From: Marinomonas shanghaiensis
GTDB lineage: Bacteria; Pseudomonadota; Gammaproteobacteria; Pseudomonadales; Marinomonadaceae
DNA length: 37,533 nt
NCBI RefSeq assembly: GCF_003259175.1
Contig: NZ_QGOK01000036.1
Coordinates: 1 to 37,533, forward strand
Direction of reading: 5' to 3'
How positions within the stretch are numbered: position 1 is the stretch's first letter; each line of letters starts with the position of its first letter. Under the pieces are notes generated by a model. That model did not search any database and was not told where the DNA came from. It saw only the letters and a program-made list of their open reading frames with translations. The position numbers and the translations under genes are program-made. Below are positions 24,127 to 33,603 of the stretch, piece after piece.

Positions 24127-25017
24127 TTAACTTGAAGCAGATTCCAAAAAAGGATTGAGCGATGGCATCGTTCTGAAATCCAAATAAAACGGCCAAGCTT
24201 CTGGGTCTTCAGGCGTGGTTAAATGCTTTAACAGTAGCCAAACCATTTCTCGTAGCGAGTAGGCCAAACTGTATTGGGTGATTGTATTTAGAGCATCTTC
24301 TATATCAAGCGACCCATCGTAGCTTTCTATCAAATACACTTGCTGCTCGCGAGTTAAATTATGAGAGCGGGCCACTACTGCTAAATCAAACAAGGGGTCG
24401 CCCATGCCAGTATATTCCCAATCTATCAGCCATATGACATCGTCATCCATTAAAACATTTTTCGGATTAAGGTCATTATGACAGACCACTGGGGGGAAGC
24501 AGGATACCACTCGAGGCAAATCCTTAAACAGAGCTCGCAAATACAGCAATTCTAGTTGCACATCAGGACGAGTCGGCAAGAAGTATTCGATCGACTGCAG
24601 ATAATGTTCAATTAGATCATATACACAAAAAGGATGATCAACCTCTGGCAGCGCATGCGCTTGTACTAACGCATGCGCCATTCTTTTAATACTGCTGTTG
24701 GAATGCATAACATCCCAACCTAATGAAGACTGAATAACAAACTGGCAAGCAAATGCACCTTGTTTATCATGCCAGAAAATAGGAGGGGAAATACCCGCCT
24801 TTGTCGCCGCAAGCAAAATCGTCATTTCGGCCCTTCGATTAATGCCAAAAGTCGATTCATCTAACGCGGGAACGCGCAGCACCATTTGGGAAATTTCATT
24901 CCAAACTAAACGATATACCTTATTGGAGAACCCTTCTTCCAACGGTATGACTTGAATTTTATTGAATTCAGGCAAAATACTCGCCATTTCATCAAAATAG
25001 GCTGTTAAGTGAGCCAT
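24127..25017 (-). CDS. Choline/thiamine kinase-like phosphotransferase
   Basis: A 296-residue protein of the aminoglycoside phosphotransferase/choline kinase fold. The nucleotide-loop region is EEGFSNKVYRL near residues 27-37. The Brenner-type catalytic motif is VCHNDLNPKNVLMDDD, with Asp in HND, and the metal-binding DWEYTGMGDPLFDLA follows. Both motifs are intact, so an active small-molecule kinase is likely. Choline (LicA-like), ethanolamine or thiamine (ThiK-like) are possible substrates, and nothing in the neighbourhood decides among them. It is divergent from hexR across 91 bases and probably shares a transcript with ung. AAGGG precedes the ATG. Confidence 0.8.
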   Translation of the reverse strand: MAHLTAYFDEMASILPEFNKIQVIPLEEGFSNKVYRLVWNEISQMVLRVPALDESTFGINRRAEMTILLAATKAGISPPIFWHDKQGAFACQFVIQSSLGWDVMHSNSSIKRMAHALVQAHALPEVDHPFCVYDLIEHYLQSIEYFLPTRPDVQLELLYLRALFKDLPRVVSCFPPVVCHNDLNPKNVLMDDDVIWLIDWEYTGMGDPLFDLAVVARSHNLTREQQVYLIESYDGSLDIEDALNTITQYSLAYSLREMVWLLLKHLTTPEDPEAWPFYLDFRTMPSLNPFLESASS

Positions 25018-25108
25018 TTAAAACCCTTTTTTATTGCCAGAATTAGAAGCGGCTGTCAGAATGAACAACCGAACCATCCGAGTCAATAGACAACTTTGAA
25101 GTAGATAA

Positions 25109-25975
25109 ATGAATAAACACGAAGACATTATTCGTAAAATACAAGAAAGGCTGAGCACATTAAGCAAATCCGAGCGAAAAGTAGCGGAAGCCATTCTTGC
25201 CGACCCTAAAACCACGATTCATTCCAGTATTGCAAAACTTGCAGCCAGAGCGGAAGTCAGTGAGCCGACGGTAAACCGTTTTTGTCGCAGCCTTATCGGC
25301 AGCGGCTTCCCTGATTTCAAAGTCTCCCTTGCCCAAAGTCTAGCAACAGGTACTCCCTATGTTAATTTAAACGTAGAACCTGATGATGCACCTGGTGCTG
25401 TCACAGCCAAAATATTTGAAGCAGCCAAAAACAACCTAACGCGCGCGCAAGAGATTTTACCTGAGTCGCTGATAAGCCGAGCGGTAGATGTATTGGCTCA
25501 GGCACGCCGGATCGAATTTTATGGATTGGGCGCATCTGGCCCTGTTGCCAAAGATGCACACCATAAGTTCTTTCGTTTAAACATGCCCGTGGTTGCCTAC
25601 ACAGATATATTGGTACAACGTATGGCAGCGGCTGGTGCCCATTCAGGCGATGCGATCGTTATTATTTCCTACACTGGTCGAACTCTGCCTTTAATTGAAA
25701 CTGCGAGGGTGGCAAGAGCAACAGGTGCCTCCGTGATTGGTATCACTAACCCTGATTCCCCCCTTACTGAACACTGTTCAATTGTATTACCGATTGAAGA
25801 GACGGAAGATACGGACATCTATACACCAATGAGTTCACGTATTGTCTATCTGACTCTAATTGATGCTCTGGCAACAGGTGTTCTATTAAAACGTGGCCCA
25901 GAATTCAATGCTCACCTTAAAAAGCTCAAACAAAGTGTGCAAGACACCCGCCTACCAAAAGTAGAAAAGAAGTAA
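25109..25975 (+). CDS. hexR: HexR, RpiR-family regulator of central carbon metabolism
   Basis: A 288-residue repressor/activator. The N-terminal RpiR helix-turn-helix (about 1-77, with IAKLAARAEVSEPTVNRFCRSLIGSGFPDFK) is followed by a SIS sugar-phosphate domain (about 115-250; EFYGLGASGPVAKDAHHKFFRL and ISYTGRTLPLIETARVAR). HexR usually binds 2-keto-3-deoxy-6-phosphogluconate and controls zwf, edd, gap and pyk genes. Here edd, gap and pykA lie 4-6 kb downstream and their shared promoter region has HexR-like operators. No copy of that motif is seen before hexR itself. A strong terminator follows. Confidence 0.92.
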   Translation: MNKHEDIIRKIQERLSTLSKSERKVAEAILADPKTTIHSSIAKLAARAEVSEPTVNRFCRSLIGSGFPDFKVSLAQSLATGTPYVNLNVEPDDAPGAVTAKIFEAAKNNLTRAQEILPESLISRAVDVLAQARRIEFYGLGASGPVAKDAHHKFFRLNMPVVAYTDILVQRMAAAGAHSGDAIVIISYTGRTLPLIETARVARATGASVIGITNPDSPLTEHCSIVLPIEETEDTDIYTPMSSRIVYLTLIDALATGVLLKRGPEFNAHLKKLKQSVQDTRLPKVEKK

Positions 25976-25981
25976 TCTCAT

Positions 25982-26014
25982 AAAAACAGGCGTCAATTGC
26001 GCGCCTGTTTTTTT
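25982..26014 (+). terminator. Terminator of hexR
   Basis: AAAAACAGGCG pairs with CGCCTGTTTTT around a 9-nt loop and continues into seven T. It begins six bases after the hexR stop. Confidence 0.92.
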
Positions 26015-26418
26015 CTTTGCCCCTACAACGTCCCCCTTAAATAGACAGATATTTGAACTAATTGACCGTTTCGGCAGAAGCATCAGATTTTTTTGTAACT
26101 TTGTCCGAGAAATTTGAAAGATTATCCTGACACAGCCACTTAGAATCGCTTAAGGTCTTTGAATATGTCATAATGCGATTCATTCTCTTTACGAGAATCT
26201 GATTATTCTTACATATTAAATCAACGGCTATCACAGTAACGATTTAACAATTATAACTCTTTCGGGTGTGATCTAGACGACGCTTATTTTAAGCACCATC
26301 TTTCAATCAGTCACATTGCTGGTCATCGCAATAGTTGGATGAAATATATCCGTACTGATTAAATAGCCTTATCTATCCAAGGTTATTTCACCCGTAATAA
26401 TTCCATTAGGGGACAATA
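26015..26418 (+). other. 404-bp gene-free region upstream of putP
   Basis: No ORF with a ribosome binding site is visible on either strand. The stretch is A/T-rich and must hold the putP promoter. A weak inverted repeat AGAAT-N6-ATTCT lies near 26201-26216, and a single TGTGA half-site lies near 26267. Neither is strong enough to name a regulator. The length suggests a regulated promoter or a long leader. Confidence 0.5.
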
Positions 26419-27915
26419 ATGATAGAAAGCAGCTATGCTATCAGCTTTACATTCCTAGCCTATCTAGTAGTTATGCTAGGAATTGGGCTGTACGCTTACA
26501 AACTTACCTCCAGCTCGGAGGACTACTTCCTTGGTGGGCGCTCTCTGGGTCCTTGGCCAACCGCACTATCAGCAGGCGCTTCTGATATGAGTGGCTGGTT
26601 ACTTCTTGGTCTACCTGGATACGCCTTCGCCGCTGGTATGGAAGCCGTCTGGATTGCCGGTGGTCTTCTTGCCGGAACATGGCTGAACTGGCTAATCTGC
26701 GCAAAACGCCTTAGAACTTACAGCATAAAAGCGAACAACGCGCTTACCCTTCCTGACTTTTTGTCAACTCGCTTCAATGACAAATCTAAATTGATTCAAA
26801 CCATTTCAGCGCTCTTTATCCTACTGTTCTTCTTGTTCTATACAAGCTCTGGTTTGGTGGCTGGCGGTAAATTATTTGAAACTGTCTTTGGTTTGGATTA
26901 CACCTATGCGGTCATTATAGGCACTGTCTGTGTGGTTTCTTACACCTTATTCGGTGGCTTCCTTGCGGTTGCTTGGACAGACCTAGTTCAAGGCTTAATG
27001 ATGAGCGCTGCCTTAGTGATTGTTCCACTTGTAGCACTTGATGGCGGCTGGTCAGATCTTTCTAGTACACTAACAGCAAAAAATCCTGAGCTATTGAATA
27101 TCTGGACCAACATCAGCGGCGAACCATTGACAACGATTGGCATTATCTCGTTAGTGGCTTGGGGATTAGGTTACTTCGGCCAACCACATATTCTTGCTCG
27201 CTTTAAAGCATCTCGTTCAAACAAAGACATTAAAACAGCACGCCGTATTGCCGTTATCTGGACATTCCTTTCTATGGTTGGCGCTCTGCTTATTGGCTTA
27301 GTCGGCATCACCTTTGTCGATAGCAACTTAGCTGGCAATCTAGCGGACCCTGAAAAAATCTTCATGATTCTGGTCAATGCTGTTTTCCATCCAATCGTAG
27401 CAGGCATTCTTCTTGCGGCTATTTTAGCGGCGATCATGAGTACTGCCGACTCTCAACTATTGGTATCGTCTTCTGCTCTGGCTGAAGATTTTTACAAGCA
27501 ATTGTTCAATAAACAAGCAACGCAAAAACAAATCGTGAATGTTGGACGCTTTGCCGTTGTGGCTATTTCTATTGTTGCACTGGTACTTGCATTAAACCCT
27601 GAAAGCTCAGTACTTGGCCTAGTATCTTACGCATGGGCTGGTTTTGGCGCGGCCTTCGGTCCAGCCATTCTATTGAGCCTATTCTGGCGCAACATGAACC
27701 GCAACGGAGCACTTGCTGGTATTGTCGTAGGTGGTGTAACTGTCGTTGTATGGAAACAATTGACTGGCGGCATTTTTGACCTATACGAAATCGTTCCTGG
27801 TTTCTTACTGTCTACCATCGCTATTCTTGTCGTAAGTCTAGCAACGGGTGCGCCAGAAGAGTCTGTAACTGACTCTTTCGATGAATATGAAAAAGCACTA
27901 GACACAATGGACTAA
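26419..27915 (+). CDS. putP: Sodium/proline symporter
   Basis: A 498-residue inner-membrane Na+/solute symporter (SSF family) with about 13 predicted helices. The N terminus (SEDYFLGGRSLGPWPTALSAGASDMSGWLLLGLPG) is the PutP signature with the Na+-binding Asp/Ser region. GLGYFGQPHILARFKASRS and AAILAAIMSTADSQLLVSSSALAEDFYK are the other family hallmarks. Proline is the best substrate guess because the match to PutP is full-length; no putA lies in the window. It may serve osmoprotection as well as nutrition in a marine cell. AGGGGA precedes the ATG. Confidence 0.9.
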   Translation: MIESSYAISFTFLAYLVVMLGIGLYAYKLTSSSEDYFLGGRSLGPWPTALSAGASDMSGWLLLGLPGYAFAAGMEAVWIAGGLLAGTWLNWLICAKRLRTYSIKANNALTLPDFLSTRFNDKSKLIQTISALFILLFFLFYTSSGLVAGGKLFETVFGLDYTYAVIIGTVCVVSYTLFGGFLAVAWTDLVQGLMMSAALVIVPLVALDGGWSDLSSTLTAKNPELLNIWTNISGEPLTTIGIISLVAWGLGYFGQPHILARFKASRSNKDIKTARRIAVIWTFLSMVGALLIGLVGITFVDSNLAGNLADPEKIFMILVNAVFHPIVAGILLAAILAAIMSTADSQLLVSSSALAEDFYKQLFNKQATQKQIVNVGRFAVVAISIVALVLALNPESSVLGLVSYAWAGFGAAFGPAILLSLFWRNMNRNGALAGIVVGGVTVVVWKQLTGGIFDLYEIVPGFLLSTIAILVVSLATGAPEESVTDSFDEYEKALDTMD

Positions 27916-27933
27916 GCAACGAGCTTATTACTG

Positions 27934-27971
27934 AAAAAGGCCCGAATCCGTTAATGGATTCGGGCCTTTTT
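27934..27971 (+). terminator. Terminator of putP
   Basis: A perfect 16-bp stem (AAAAAGGCCCGAATCC and its complement) around GTTAAT, ending in five T. It starts 19 bases after the putP stop. Confidence 0.95.
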
Positions 27972-28118
27972 ATTGTGTAAACGTCGCACGAAATATGAGT
28001 AGCAGGCTATTCGATTCATTGGCTAGGACTCTCTTAGGGCTTGTACTTTAAGGTTAAGAGTGCGCCACAAAGAAAATAGACTGTACAAGGAAAAACAGAG
28101 AAGCAACAAATTGCAGGC

Positions 28119-28145
28119 AAAAAAATGGGGCTTGAAACAAGCCCC
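28119..28145 (-). terminator. Terminator of edd
   Basis: On the minus strand GGGGCTTG-TTT-CAAGCCCC is followed by ATTTTTTT, 43 bases after the edd stop. The stretch between it and the putP terminator (27972-28118) shows nothing recognisable. Confidence 0.92.
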
Positions 28146-28188
28146 TAAACACCATTTACTAACAAATGTTAGTAGTCAGAGGAAAGGT

Positions 28189-30003
28189 TTAATCATTGAA
28201 CAAGCTGCATGCACCTTGCTCTGCGCCACTTACTAGAATACGTTGTGCGCTAAATAGTTCTCGTCCCATACCTTGATGAGAGTCTGTTAGATCTTGCTGA
28301 GCCGCTTCTCGTTTATTCAGCTCTTCTTCTGAAATCAGCACAGACAAGGTCCCTTCAACGGCATCCAAACGAATCATGTCGCCGTCATGAATCTTAGCAA
28401 TCAAGCCGCCAGCTAATGCTTCAGGTGTCAAATGGATGGCAGCAGGCACTTTGCCCGATGCGCCAGACATACGGCCGTCTGTTACTAACGCCACGCGGTA
28501 ACCCTGATCTTGCAGATTACCAAGGTAAGGCGTTAATTTATGCAATTCTGGCATACCCAATGCTTTAGGTCCTTGAAAACGCACAACCGCCACACAATCG
28601 CGTTTCAACGCACCACTGGCAATCGCATCAGCCAAAGCATTTTGACTATGAAATACCGCCGCTGGCGCTTCAATAATTCGATTTTCATCTTTCACGGCAG
28701 ACACTTTAATCACAGAGCGACCAAGGTTTCCTTTCAGTAATGCTAAGCCGCCTTCTTTGCTGAACGGATTATCAATAGGTCGCACGACATTGGTATCCAA
28801 ACTTTCTTCGGTGCCATCTCGCCACACAAGATTATCACCGTCTAAGAAAGGCTCTTTGGTGTAATGTGTAAGCCCTTTACCTACAATGGTGTTGACATCT
28901 TCATGCAACAAACCACCTTTCAGCAATTGCTTAACTAAGAATGCCATACCACCCGCCGCATGGAAGTGGTTAATATCGGCTTGGCCATTCGGATAAATTT
29001 TAGTCAATGATGGCACCACTTTAGAGAGAGCCGAGAAATCATCCCATGTAATAATAATGCCCGCTGCACGAGCATAGGCGACAATGTGCATAGTATGATT
29101 GGTAGAACCACCCGTCGCCAACAACCCAACGATCGAGTTAACAATGCTACGCTCATCCACTATTTCATATAAAGGGCGATAGTCTCGACCCAGCGCGGTA
29201 ATCTTAGTAGACAGCTGAGAAGCGTATTTCGTCAATGCACCACGTAATGGATCATCAGGGTTAACAAAAGAAGAACCTGGAAGCTGAAGCCCCATGATTT
29301 CAACCAACAACTGATTTGAGTTAGCAGTGCCATAGAAGGTACAAGTACCTGCGCTGTGATAGGAAGCCGCTTCCGCTTCAAGCAACTCCTCACGAGAAGC
29401 TTGACCCTGTGCATAACGCTGACGAACCGCTGCTTTCGCTGCGTTGGTAATACCAGAACGCATTGGACCTGCAGGAATAAACAAAGCAGGTAGATGGCCA
29501 AAACGCAAAGCAGCAATTAAAAGACCTGGGACGATTTTGTCACAGATGCCTAAATAAATAGCAGCATCAAACATATTGTGTGAAAGCGCGATCGCCGCAC
29601 CTTGTGCGATATTGTCGCGGCTAAAGAGACTCAACTCCATGCCATCTTGACCTTGGGTCACACCATCACACATGGCAGGTACACCACCAGCAAATTGAGC
29701 AACAGAGCCCATTTCCTGAACCGCCGCACGAATTAGATCAGGATAATTTTCGTAAGGTTGATGAGCGGACAGCATATCGTTATAAGAAGAGACAATACCG
29801 ATATTCGCCTCTTCCATTAAGGTTAACTTTTGCTTGTCTTGAGGTTGGCATGCCGCGAAGCCATGAGCCAAGTTACCGCAGGACAACTTGCCTCTATGTG
29901 GCCCATGCTCTTGCGCTTTCTTCATATCTTTAAGGTATTGCTCACGAAGCGCTTTGCTTCGTTCAATAATATCGTTCGTTACCTTAGCAACAATCGGATT
30001 CAT
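28189..30003 (-). CDS. edd: 6-phosphogluconate dehydratase
   Basis: A 604-residue cytoplasmic Fe-S enzyme of the Entner-Doudoroff pathway that dehydrates 6-phosphogluconate to 2-keto-3-deoxy-6-phosphogluconate. It belongs to the IlvD/Edd family. The signatures [19 protein letters not shown] and [13 protein letters not shown] carry cluster-ligand cysteines, and [15 protein letters not shown] and [17 protein letters not shown] follow. Length matches Edd. The ATG at 30003 (MNPIVAKVT) is chosen over 30021 because GGAGAG lies just before it. No eda or zwf is present, so the pathway is completed elsewhere. The promoter region has HexR-like operators. Confidence 0.95.
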   Translation of the reverse strand: MNPIVAKVTNDIIERSKALREQYLKDMKKAQEHGPHRGKLSCGNLAHGFAACQPQDKQKLTLMEEANIGIVSSYNDMLSAHQPYENYPDLIRAAVQEMGSVAQFAGGVPAMCDGVTQGQDGMELSLFSRDNIAQGAAIALSHNMFDAAIYLGICDKIVPGLLIAALRFGHLPALFIPAGPMRSGITNAAKAAVRQRYAQGQASREELLEAEAASYHSAGTCTFYGTANSNQLLVEIMGLQLPGSSFVNPDDPLRGALTKYASQLSTKITALGRDYRPLYEIVDERSIVNSIVGLLATGGSTNHTMHIVAYARAAGIIITWDDFSALSKVVPSLTKIYPNGQADINHFHAAGGMAFLVKQLLKGGLLHEDVNTIVGKGLTHYTKEPFLDGDNLVWRDGTEESLDTNVVRPIDNPFSKEGGLALLKGNLGRSVIKVSAVKDENRIIEAPAAVFHSQNALADAIASGALKRDCVAVVRFQGPKALGMPELHKLTPYLGNLQDQGYRVALVTDGRMSGASGKVPAAIHLTPEALAGGLIAKIHDGDMIRLDAVEGTLSVLISEEELNKREAAQQDLTDSHQGMGRELFSAQRILVSGAEQGACSLFND

Positions 30004-30059
30004 GCTTCTCTCCATTTTCATTCTGTTAACCTAGCACCCCGCCCGATGCATAGATTTTA

Positions 30060-30074
30060 TGTAATATTACTACA
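30060..30074. promoter_or_regulatory. HexR-like operator, edd side
   Basis: TGTAATATTACTACA fits the HexR pattern TGTARTwwwAYTACA at every defined position. It lies 57 bases upstream of the edd ATG. Repression or activation is not deducible from position alone. Confidence 0.7.
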
Positions 30075-30130
30075 TTTTAAATTAATTTCACGCTCAAAAC
30101 CCAGTAAAATCTAAAAATAAATGCATATTT

Positions 30131-30145
30131 TGTAATTTTTTTACA
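30131..30145. promoter_or_regulatory. HexR-like operator, middle of edd-gap region
   Basis: TGTAATTTTTTTACA matches the HexR pattern with one mismatch. It lies 128 bases from the edd start and 242 from the gap start. A run of T makes a chance match more likely than for the site at 30060. Confidence 0.5.
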
Positions 30146-30295
30146 AAACTATTCAGCCAGCGCCATAATTTCAGCTAAAATACGCTTACGTTTGTAACAT
30201 AAATCTGTACAATATTTGTCTCCGATCATTATTTGATTAAAAAACAGCCAAAATGAAAGGATTTTGTTACTAATCCTTGATTAAAAAATTACTTA

Positions 30296-30310
30296 TGTAG
30301 TATTTTTACG
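30296..30310. promoter_or_regulatory. Weak HexR-like operator, gap side
   Basis: TGTAGTATTTTTACG matches one half of the HexR pattern fully and has two mismatches in the other half. It lies 77 bases upstream of the gap ATG and overlaps TAGTAT, a possible -10, so binding there could control gap. Confidence 0.35.
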
Positions 30311-30386
30311 TCAAAGAACAATATTGAACGTGATGTGTTCGAATTCGAAAACAACACAATTTCCGCACTATTTTTTAGAGGTGAGT

Positions 30387-31400
30387 ATGACGATTAAGGT
30401 AGCTATTAACGGTTATGGACGCATTGGACGCAACACTCTGAGAGCGCTGTACGAATCAGGTAAACGAGATCAAATCCAAATCGTCGCGATTAATGATCTT
30501 GGCGATTCAAAAACCAACGCTCATTTAACAAAATACGATACAGTTCATGGCCGCTTTAATGCAGACGTTACCTTTGATGATGAAGCCCTGTACGTTAATA
30601 ATGACAAAATCCGTACTTTCTCTGAACGCAACCCTGCCGATCTGCCTTGGGCTGAATTAGGTGTTGACGTTGTTTACGAATGTACCGGCTTCTTTACCAC
30701 AAAAGAAAAAGCCAGTGCTCACATCACAGCGGGTGCAAAGAAAGTCATCATTTCTGCACCAGGCAAAGATGTTGATGCAACCGTTGTTTATGGCGTAAAC
30801 CAACATGTTCTTACTTCTGACATGACGGTCATTTCTAATGCCTCTTGCACCACTAACTGCCTAGCACCTGTTGCGAAACCTTTGAGTGACAAGTTAGGTA
30901 TCGAAAGTGGTCTAATGACAACTATTCATGCTTATACTAATGACCAACGTCTTTCTGATGTCTATCACGAAGACTTGTATCGTGCTCGTGCTGCAGCACA
31001 AAACATGATTCCAAGTAAAACAGGTGCAGCTGCCGCTGTTGGTCTTGTTGTTCCAGAGTTGGTAGGTAAGTTTGACGGTATGGCCGTTCGCGTTCCTACA
31101 ATCAACGTATCCTTGGTTGACCTAACCTTCTTAGCGCCTCGTGAAACCACTGTAAAAGAAGTCAACCAGATCATCGAAGACGCTATTAAAGCAGATCCAA
31201 TTCTTGCTCAAGTATTGCACGTTAACTATGAGCCACTTGTTTCTTCTGACTTTAATCACAGCACTTATACGTCTAATTTTGATGCGACACAAACCCGTGT
31301 TCAAGGCAAGCTTGTTAAAATCATGGCTTGGTATGATAACGAATGGGGATTCTCAAACCGAATGCTCGACAATACTATCGCATTAATGGCTGCGAAATAG
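30387..31400 (+). CDS. gap: Glyceraldehyde-3-phosphate dehydrogenase
   Basis: A 337-residue glycolytic/gluconeogenic enzyme. The NAD-binding motif NGYGRIGRN is at residues 8-16. The catalytic Cys154 lies in ASCTTNC and the partner His181 in TIHAYTNDQ. The C-terminal [12 protein letters not shown] is intact. The frame is open upstream to 30324, but the ATG at 30387 ([11 protein letters not shown]) has AGAGGTGA and matches the family start. Asp37 in INDLGD suggests NAD preference. Its control region holds HexR-like sites, which fits HexR regulation of gap in other gammaproteobacteria. It precedes pykA. Confidence 0.95.
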   Translation: MTIKVAINGYGRIGRNTLRALYESGKRDQIQIVAINDLGDSKTNAHLTKYDTVHGRFNADVTFDDEALYVNNDKIRTFSERNPADLPWAELGVDVVYECTGFFTTKEKASAHITAGAKKVIISAPGKDVDATVVYGVNQHVLTSDMTVISNASCTTNCLAPVAKPLSDKLGIESGLMTTIHAYTNDQRLSDVYHEDLYRARAAAQNMIPSKTGAAAAVGLVVPELVGKFDGMAVRVPTINVSLVDLTFLAPRETTVKEVNQIIEDAIKADPILAQVLHVNYEPLVSSDFNHSTYTSNFDATQTRVQGKLVKIMAWYDNEWGFSNRMLDNTIALMAAK

Positions 31401-31410
31401 TCAAAATACA

Positions 31411-31434
31411 CGAAGGCTGCTGACGCAGCCTTCG
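31411..31434 (+). terminator. Hairpin after gap
   Basis: A perfect 10-bp stem, CGAAGGCTGC/GCAGCCTTCG, around TGAC, 10 bases after the gap stop. The following TCGTCTCTT is a poor T-run, so this may attenuate rather than stop transcription into pykA. Confidence 0.65.
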
Positions 31435-31481
31435 TCGTCTCTTATACTTCACTTCACGCTTTCTAATCTTTGGTAAATAAA

Positions 31482-32930
31482 ATGACTCGTAGAACTAAAA
31501 TTGTTGCCACCTTAGGCCCTGCTTCCAGCTCTCCAGAAATGATCGAAAAATTGATTTTAGCGGGAGCCAACGTATTTCGCTTAAATTTCTCCCACGGTCA
31601 GCCAGAAGATCACATCAATCGCGCTGAGGTTGTTCGTGAAATGGCTAGAAAAAATGGTCGCCATGTGGCCATCCTTGGAGACTTACAAGGTCCAAAAATC
31701 CGTATTGCTCGCTTCAAAAATACTAAAATTGAACTGAAAGACGGCGCAACTTTTATCCTAGACGTCGGTTTTGATAAGAACAGTGGCGATGAGACTCGTG
31801 TTGGTATTGATTATCCTCAGCTAGCAAAAGATTCTCAGCCAGGCAACGTCTTACTGCTTGATGATGGCCGTGTTGTGCTTGAAGTGTTAGAAGTAAAAGG
31901 ACAAGAAGTTATCACTAAGGTCATCGTTGGTGGCGCACTGTCCAATAATAAAGGGATAAACCGTCAAGGCGGTGGACTCTCTGCTGCAGCGCTGACAGAG
32001 AAAGACAAAGAAGATATTAAAACAGCAGCCGCATTAAAAGCAGATTATCTAGCGGTTTCTTTCCCACGCTGTGCTGACGATTTACATGAGGCTCGAGCGC
32101 TGGCTGAGGCTGCGGGCCTAAAAGCTGGTATTGTTTCTAAAGTAGAGCGTGCTGAAGCCGTTGCTGACAACGAAACACTGGATGCTATTATTCTTGCTTC
32201 TGACGCAGTTATGGTTGCTCGTGGCGACTTAGGCGTTGAAATTGGTGATGCGGAGTTGATTGGTGTGCAAAAACACATGATCAAACGCTGCCGTCAATTG
32301 AACCGTCCAGTTATTACAGCGACACAAATGATGGAAACCATGATTACCAGTGCCATGCCAACTCGCGCGGAAGTATTTGACGTAGCGAACGCAGTACTTG
32401 ATGGCACAGATGCGGTCATGCTTTCTGCCGAAACAGCAGCTGGTGCGTACCCAGAAGAAGTTATTAAGACCATGAACCGTGTTTGTTTAGGAGCCGAAAA
32501 GCAACCTGCAATCAATCGCTCTAAACACCGTATCGATGTAACCTTTACTAGCATTGACGAAACCATTGCAATGTCGGCTATGTATGCGGCTAACCACTTG
32601 GAAGGCGTTAAAGCAATCATCAGTTTGACTGATTCAGGTACAACACCACTATTGATGTCTCGCATTAGTTCTGGTCTGCCAATCTATGCCTTGTCTCCAA
32701 ACCAAGCCACTCTCAATAAAGTAAATCTTTATCGTGGTGTAACGCCCGTGGCTTTCTCTTCTCAAGAGTTCAACGTAGATACCATTGTGGCAGGCTTGGT
32801 TAACCATGTTAAATCTCTTGGACTGATCAAGGACGGCGATCTTGTCATCGTGACAAAAGGCGACCATCTGGTAAGTTACGGTACAACCAATATGATGAAA
32901 GTCGTAAAAGTGGGCGCTACTGAGGAATAA
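31482..32930 (+). CDS. pykA: Pyruvate kinase
   Basis: A 482-residue glycolytic enzyme making pyruvate and ATP from phosphoenolpyruvate. [12 protein letters not shown] at the N terminus, FRLNFSHG near 37-44, KVERAEAV, the Mg-binding [11 protein letters not shown] and TATQMMETM are all intact. The C-terminal domain is complete. It resembles the PykA (type II) group, but the assignment between PykA and PykF is by overall similarity. The ATG at 31482 is chosen over a TTG at 31470. The site ahead of it is weak. The start of mgsA is six bases past the stop. Confidence 0.93.
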   Translation: MTRRTKIVATLGPASSSPEMIEKLILAGANVFRLNFSHGQPEDHINRAEVVREMARKNGRHVAILGDLQGPKIRIARFKNTKIELKDGATFILDVGFDKNSGDETRVGIDYPQLAKDSQPGNVLLLDDGRVVLEVLEVKGQEVITKVIVGGALSNNKGINRQGGGLSAAALTEKDKEDIKTAAALKADYLAVSFPRCADDLHEARALAEAAGLKAGIVSKVERAEAVADNETLDAIILASDAVMVARGDLGVEIGDAELIGVQKHMIKRCRQLNRPVITATQMMETMITSAMPTRAEVFDVANAVLDGTDAVMLSAETAAGAYPEEVIKTMNRVCLGAEKQPAINRSKHRIDVTFTSIDETIAMSAMYAANHLEGVKAIISLTDSGTTPLLMSRISSGLPIYALSPNQATLNKVNLYRGVTPVAFSSQEFNVDTIVAGLVNHVKSLGLIKDGDLVIVTKGDHLVSYGTTNMMKVVKVGATEE

Positions 32931-32936
32931 ACCACA

Positions 32937-33407
32937 GTGAAAGGGAAAACGTTACAACAAAAAATGATCACGACGCCAGAGCGCAAAAATGTCGCTCTGG
33001 TTGCTCATGACAATATGAAACCCGCTCTTATTGAGTGGGCAGAAATGCATAAAGAGAAACTGATTAAGCACAACCTAATGGCAACAGGGACAACAGGGAA
33101 TTTAATGCAGAAACAGCTAGACGTTCCTGTTCATTCCCTTATAAGTGGCCCGCTGGGTGGCGACCAACAGCTCGGCGGTCTCATTGCTGAAGGCAAGATT
33201 GATGTGCTGATTTTTTTCTGGGACCCTTTCGAACCAATGCCCCATGATCCTGACATTAAGGCTCTGCTTCGAGTCGCTGCAGTTTGGAATATCCCGATTG
33301 CTTGTAGCGTTTCCTCAGCCAATTTTTTGGTAACGTCTCCTCTATTCGAAAGCGAATTTGAACGACAGATTCCAGATTACGAAAAATACCTCCAAGAGCG
33401 ACTCTAG
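32937..33407 (+). CDS. mgsA: Methylglyoxal synthase
   Basis: A 156-residue enzyme converting dihydroxyacetone phosphate to methylglyoxal, a relief valve when triose phosphate piles up. ALVAHDNMKPAL, ATGTTGNL, SGPLGGDQQLGGLIAEGKIDVLIFFWDP and PHDPDIKALLRVAAVWNIP match E. coli MgsA throughout, including the active-site Asp and His residues. The start is taken as GTG 32937 because GAGG lies ahead of it; an ATG at 32964 (MITTPER) has no ribosome binding site. It is tightly linked to pykA and probably co-transcribed, which couples two exits from lower glycolysis. Confidence 0.92.
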   Translation: MKGKTLQQKMITTPERKNVALVAHDNMKPALIEWAEMHKEKLIKHNLMATGTTGNLMQKQLDVPVHSLISGPLGGDQQLGGLIAEGKIDVLIFFWDPFEPMPHDPDIKALLRVAAVWNIPIACSVSSANFLVTSPLFESEFERQIPDYEKYLQERL

Positions 33408-33422
33408 TCGCTCTTTTCTTTT
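33394..33422 (+). terminator. Terminator overlapping the end of mgsA
   Basis: AAGAGCGACT pairs with AGTCGCTCTT and continues TTCTTTT. The mgsA stop codon (TAG, 33405-33407) sits at the tip and descending arm of the hairpin, so the last codons are part of the terminator. Confidence 0.85.
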
Positions 33423-33473
33423 CCCTCTATAAAGACCTGAACACTCGCCAAAGCTCGCGGTTTTCTTCAAAAT

Positions 33474-33488
33474 CGGCTATATTAGCCG
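33474..33488. promoter_or_regulatory. Palindrome over a -10-like element upstream of purE
   Basis: CGGCTATATTAGCCG has perfect 6-bp arms and contains TATATT. It is 116 bases upstream of the purE start. It could be a promoter with an overlapping operator. It does not match the E. coli PurR consensus. Confidence 0.35.
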
Positions 33489-33603
33489 TCAAATCTTGTC
33501 GTCCATAAATGTGTTAGGCCACATATATGTACGACCAATTTCATTGATAGATTCAACGTTTAACCTCCTCAATACCACGTTGAACACCAATAGGAGAATA
33601 ATT

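Larger units (their letters stand above)
30004..30386. other. 383-bp divergent control region between edd and gap
   Basis: A/T-rich and free of credible genes. It holds both divergent promoters and the three HexR-like sites listed separately. For gap, TTGATT near 30278 with TAGTAT near 30299 is a possible but poorly spaced promoter. I see no riboswitch fold. Confidence 0.6.

Noticed and set aside
26255..26300. CRP-type site upstream of putP
   Set aside because: Only one TGTGA half-site is present; the second half does not match.
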